Below the pieces are notes generated by a model. That model had not been told where the DNA came from and ran no database searches. It saw nothing but the letters and a program-made list of their open reading frames with translations. From contig NC_064621.1 in assembly GCF_023898315.1 (NCBI RefSeq), forward strand, positions 120,662,561 to 120,726,560: a stretch of DNA of 64,000 nt, given 5' to 3'. The position numbers and the translations under genes are program-made. This DNA is from Schistocerca nitens. Taxonomy: Eukaryota; Arthropoda; Insecta; Orthoptera; Acrididae. Shown piece after piece: positions 62,460 to 64,000 of this stretch; position 1 is the first letter of the stretch; every line of letters starts with the position of its first letter.

Positions 62460-63250
62460 AGGCGCGGGATAAACCATCGCAAATGGAAATGCTAGTACGT
62501 TAATAACCTGTGTAATAGCCAGAACGGTGAATGCATACATGCAAACGTTCACGCAGTGTGTTGTACAGGTTCCAGATGTCTGTTTGTGGGGTGTAGTTCG
62601 GTGCCTGTTGTACTTGGTCGGTCAATACAGGTAGTTTAATGCTGTTTGCAAATGTTGTTCTCCAATGGTGTCACATATGTGCTGGATTAGAGACAGATCG
62701 ACATGTCAACACCTGTTGATCAGCAGTAAGTGGGCGAACAACATCCTGTTGGAAACATGCCCTGGAATGCTGTTCATGAATGAAAACAAAACAGGTTGAA
62801 TCACCAGACAGACAAACAAATTTGCAGTTGGGATGCGTGGGGTCCTGTCATACGAAATCGTACACCAGACCATGTTGTAGCTGTGTTAATGCACGGCACA
62901 TAACGTCTGGTTCGGAGTTGTCTTTGAAGTGGTCGATTATTAACAGTTCGTTGTGTCAATGTGGTGCAAATATCTGATCAAACTGGTACTGCAGGTGCTA
63001 TACGATACTCTGAACATGATAGCTTTCCCTTTCGCTGGTACCACGTGGCTGTCCAGAAACTGGTGTTCTCGCAACCGTACATTTCTCGTGACCATTTCTG
63101 CCAACTATCAAGTACAATGACGGCATTCCTGCTAGGTCTTTATGCAGTACCGCAGTAGGAACATACAATTCCGCATAGCGATATTACACGACCTCGTTCA
63201 AAGTCCGTGAAGAGTTGATAATGGCTTCTTTCTCAACTTTTTTGACTAAC
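62460..63250 (-). mobile_element. Tc1-family transposon, internally deleted
   Basis: The minus strand opens with a Tc1-like N-terminus (ERGRVISLCGIVCSY, about 63170-63210; SRNAVIVLDSWQKWSREMYG, about 63080-63140). It jumps to a C-terminal part near 62520-62600 (NLYNTLRERLHACIHRSGYY). At about 0.8 kb it is roughly half the usual length, with many stops. Clean terminal repeats were not found. Confidence 0.6.
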
Positions 63251-63461
63251 CATCATCTCACTATGTCCGATTTCAAAGCCAAATATCTCTCATGATCGTT
63301 ACAGCAGTTTTTAAAGGAAATCAGTTTCGGATCGTCATAGAAACGCTACTAGTGCCACTCTTATGCGACTGTGGCAAAATGTAAATGGACATCATTTTTC
63401 AGATATAGAAACATGCTTATCAACTGTCACTCAAGCCACACAGCTCCTTATTGGTGTTGTG

Positions 63462-63463
<2 letters not shown>

Positions 63464-63514
<51 letters not shown>
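63464..63514. repeat. (AT)n microsatellite
   Basis: About 25 AT units. Confidence 0.95.
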
Positions 63515-63517
<3 letters not shown>

Positions 63518-64000
63518 CAAAATATAGAATACCTTATAAAATACACTAAATAATATTCCATAAATTCTTCATTCATGACTTGCCTCTGATTGCACAGAAT
63601 CGATAATTTTAATAAAATTTAACTGTAATTTGTATGGGAATTTAATTTATTAAATTATAGTATTTCTCTCATAGCAGAAGACTTTGAGGATGTTCAGTTT
63701 CCTCCAGCATTTAAACTGTTATTAGTATTAACCTTTGTAATTGACCTTCCTATGTGAAGATATTTTCCATAGCAGAGAACAACATTGTTTCACTGCACAG
63801 GGTATAAATGATGGTAATTACCAGTATGCTGATATTTCCCTGCAGCAAGAGAAGGAATGGAGTTCCTTGCACAATCGACAAAAAATACTAAGAGCACATT
63901 AATTATTGGTTGACTCTCCACACACTACCTCCTTCAACTACCTTAACATACATAACAATTAGTCTCACCCCTTCAAGGATAAATGAAAACTGGTTCCTAG
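63515..64000. other. AT-rich sequence, nothing recognised
   Basis: No gene, RNA or repeat family is seen up to the window end. Confidence 0.4.

Noticed and set aside
1-64000. CRISPR arrays, rRNA or bacterial-type operons
   Set aside because: No regularly spaced short repeats, rRNA motifs or compact same-strand gene series are present. The DNA looks eukaryotic throughout.

Overview
The window looks like nuclear DNA from a large-genome insect, most likely an orthopteran near Schistocerca or Locusta. The reasons are AT-rich non-coding DNA, dense nested transposons (Tc1/mariner, hAT, piggyBac, several LINE clades), and tRNA-derived SINEs of a kind I recall from locust sequence. That assignment rests on memory of repeat families and was not searched. 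Almost every long reading frame belongs to a mobile element. There is no bacterial-style operon, rRNA or CRISPR.

Layout. 1-4.2 kb: a decayed Polinton-like fossil (copy A) with a Tc1/mariner inside it. 5.8-6.1 kb: a small tandem repeat. 6.4-8.1 kb: a piggyBac remnant. 9.4-9.8 kb: a palindromic tRNA-related retroposon with an 11-bp target duplication. 10.1-11.4 kb: another mariner. 11.7-11.9 kb: first exon of a secreted-peptide paralogue. 14-15.1 kb: a Tc1 remnant. 15.1-19.7 kb: a CR1/Jockey-group LINE. 19.7-23.9 kb: a nearly whole hAT with a TTF-type zinc finger. 24.1-25.6 kb: LINE scraps and a non-coding segment repeated at 59.5 kb. 25.6-32.5 kb: a long-TIR Tc1/mariner with a jockey-type LINE inside it.

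From 32.5 to 59.4 kb lies a large inverted duplication. Its left arm (about 32.5-37.4 kb) matches its right arm (about 41.2-59.4 kb) once a Ty3/Gypsy element (42.0-50.4 kb), a LINE (52.4-57.6 kb) and one SINE are removed. The left arm has its own SINE. The loop (37.4-41.2 kb) carries a second Polinton-like fossil (copy B) with a 655-bp mariner-type element in it. Each arm holds one copy of the only convincing host gene. That gene has two exons and would encode a secreted precursor of 112 residues: a signal peptide, a strongly acidic stretch in exon 1, and a 41-residue Arg/His/Ala-rich basic stretch in exon 2 with no acidic residue. The third copy at 11.7 kb keeps the promoter, signal peptide, acidic stretch and splice donor, but I see no second exon for it. 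All three share a GATAAG site about 20 bp upstream of a TATAAGA box.

This acid/base secreted-peptide family inside an inverted duplication is the best candidate for something undescribed. The layout resembles antimicrobial peptide precursors, in which an acidic pro-region masks a cationic peptide, but the function is inference. After 59.4 kb the window holds the second copy of the 24.4-kb segment, microsatellites, a LINE tail, an internally deleted Tc1 and AT-rich DNA without recognisable genes.
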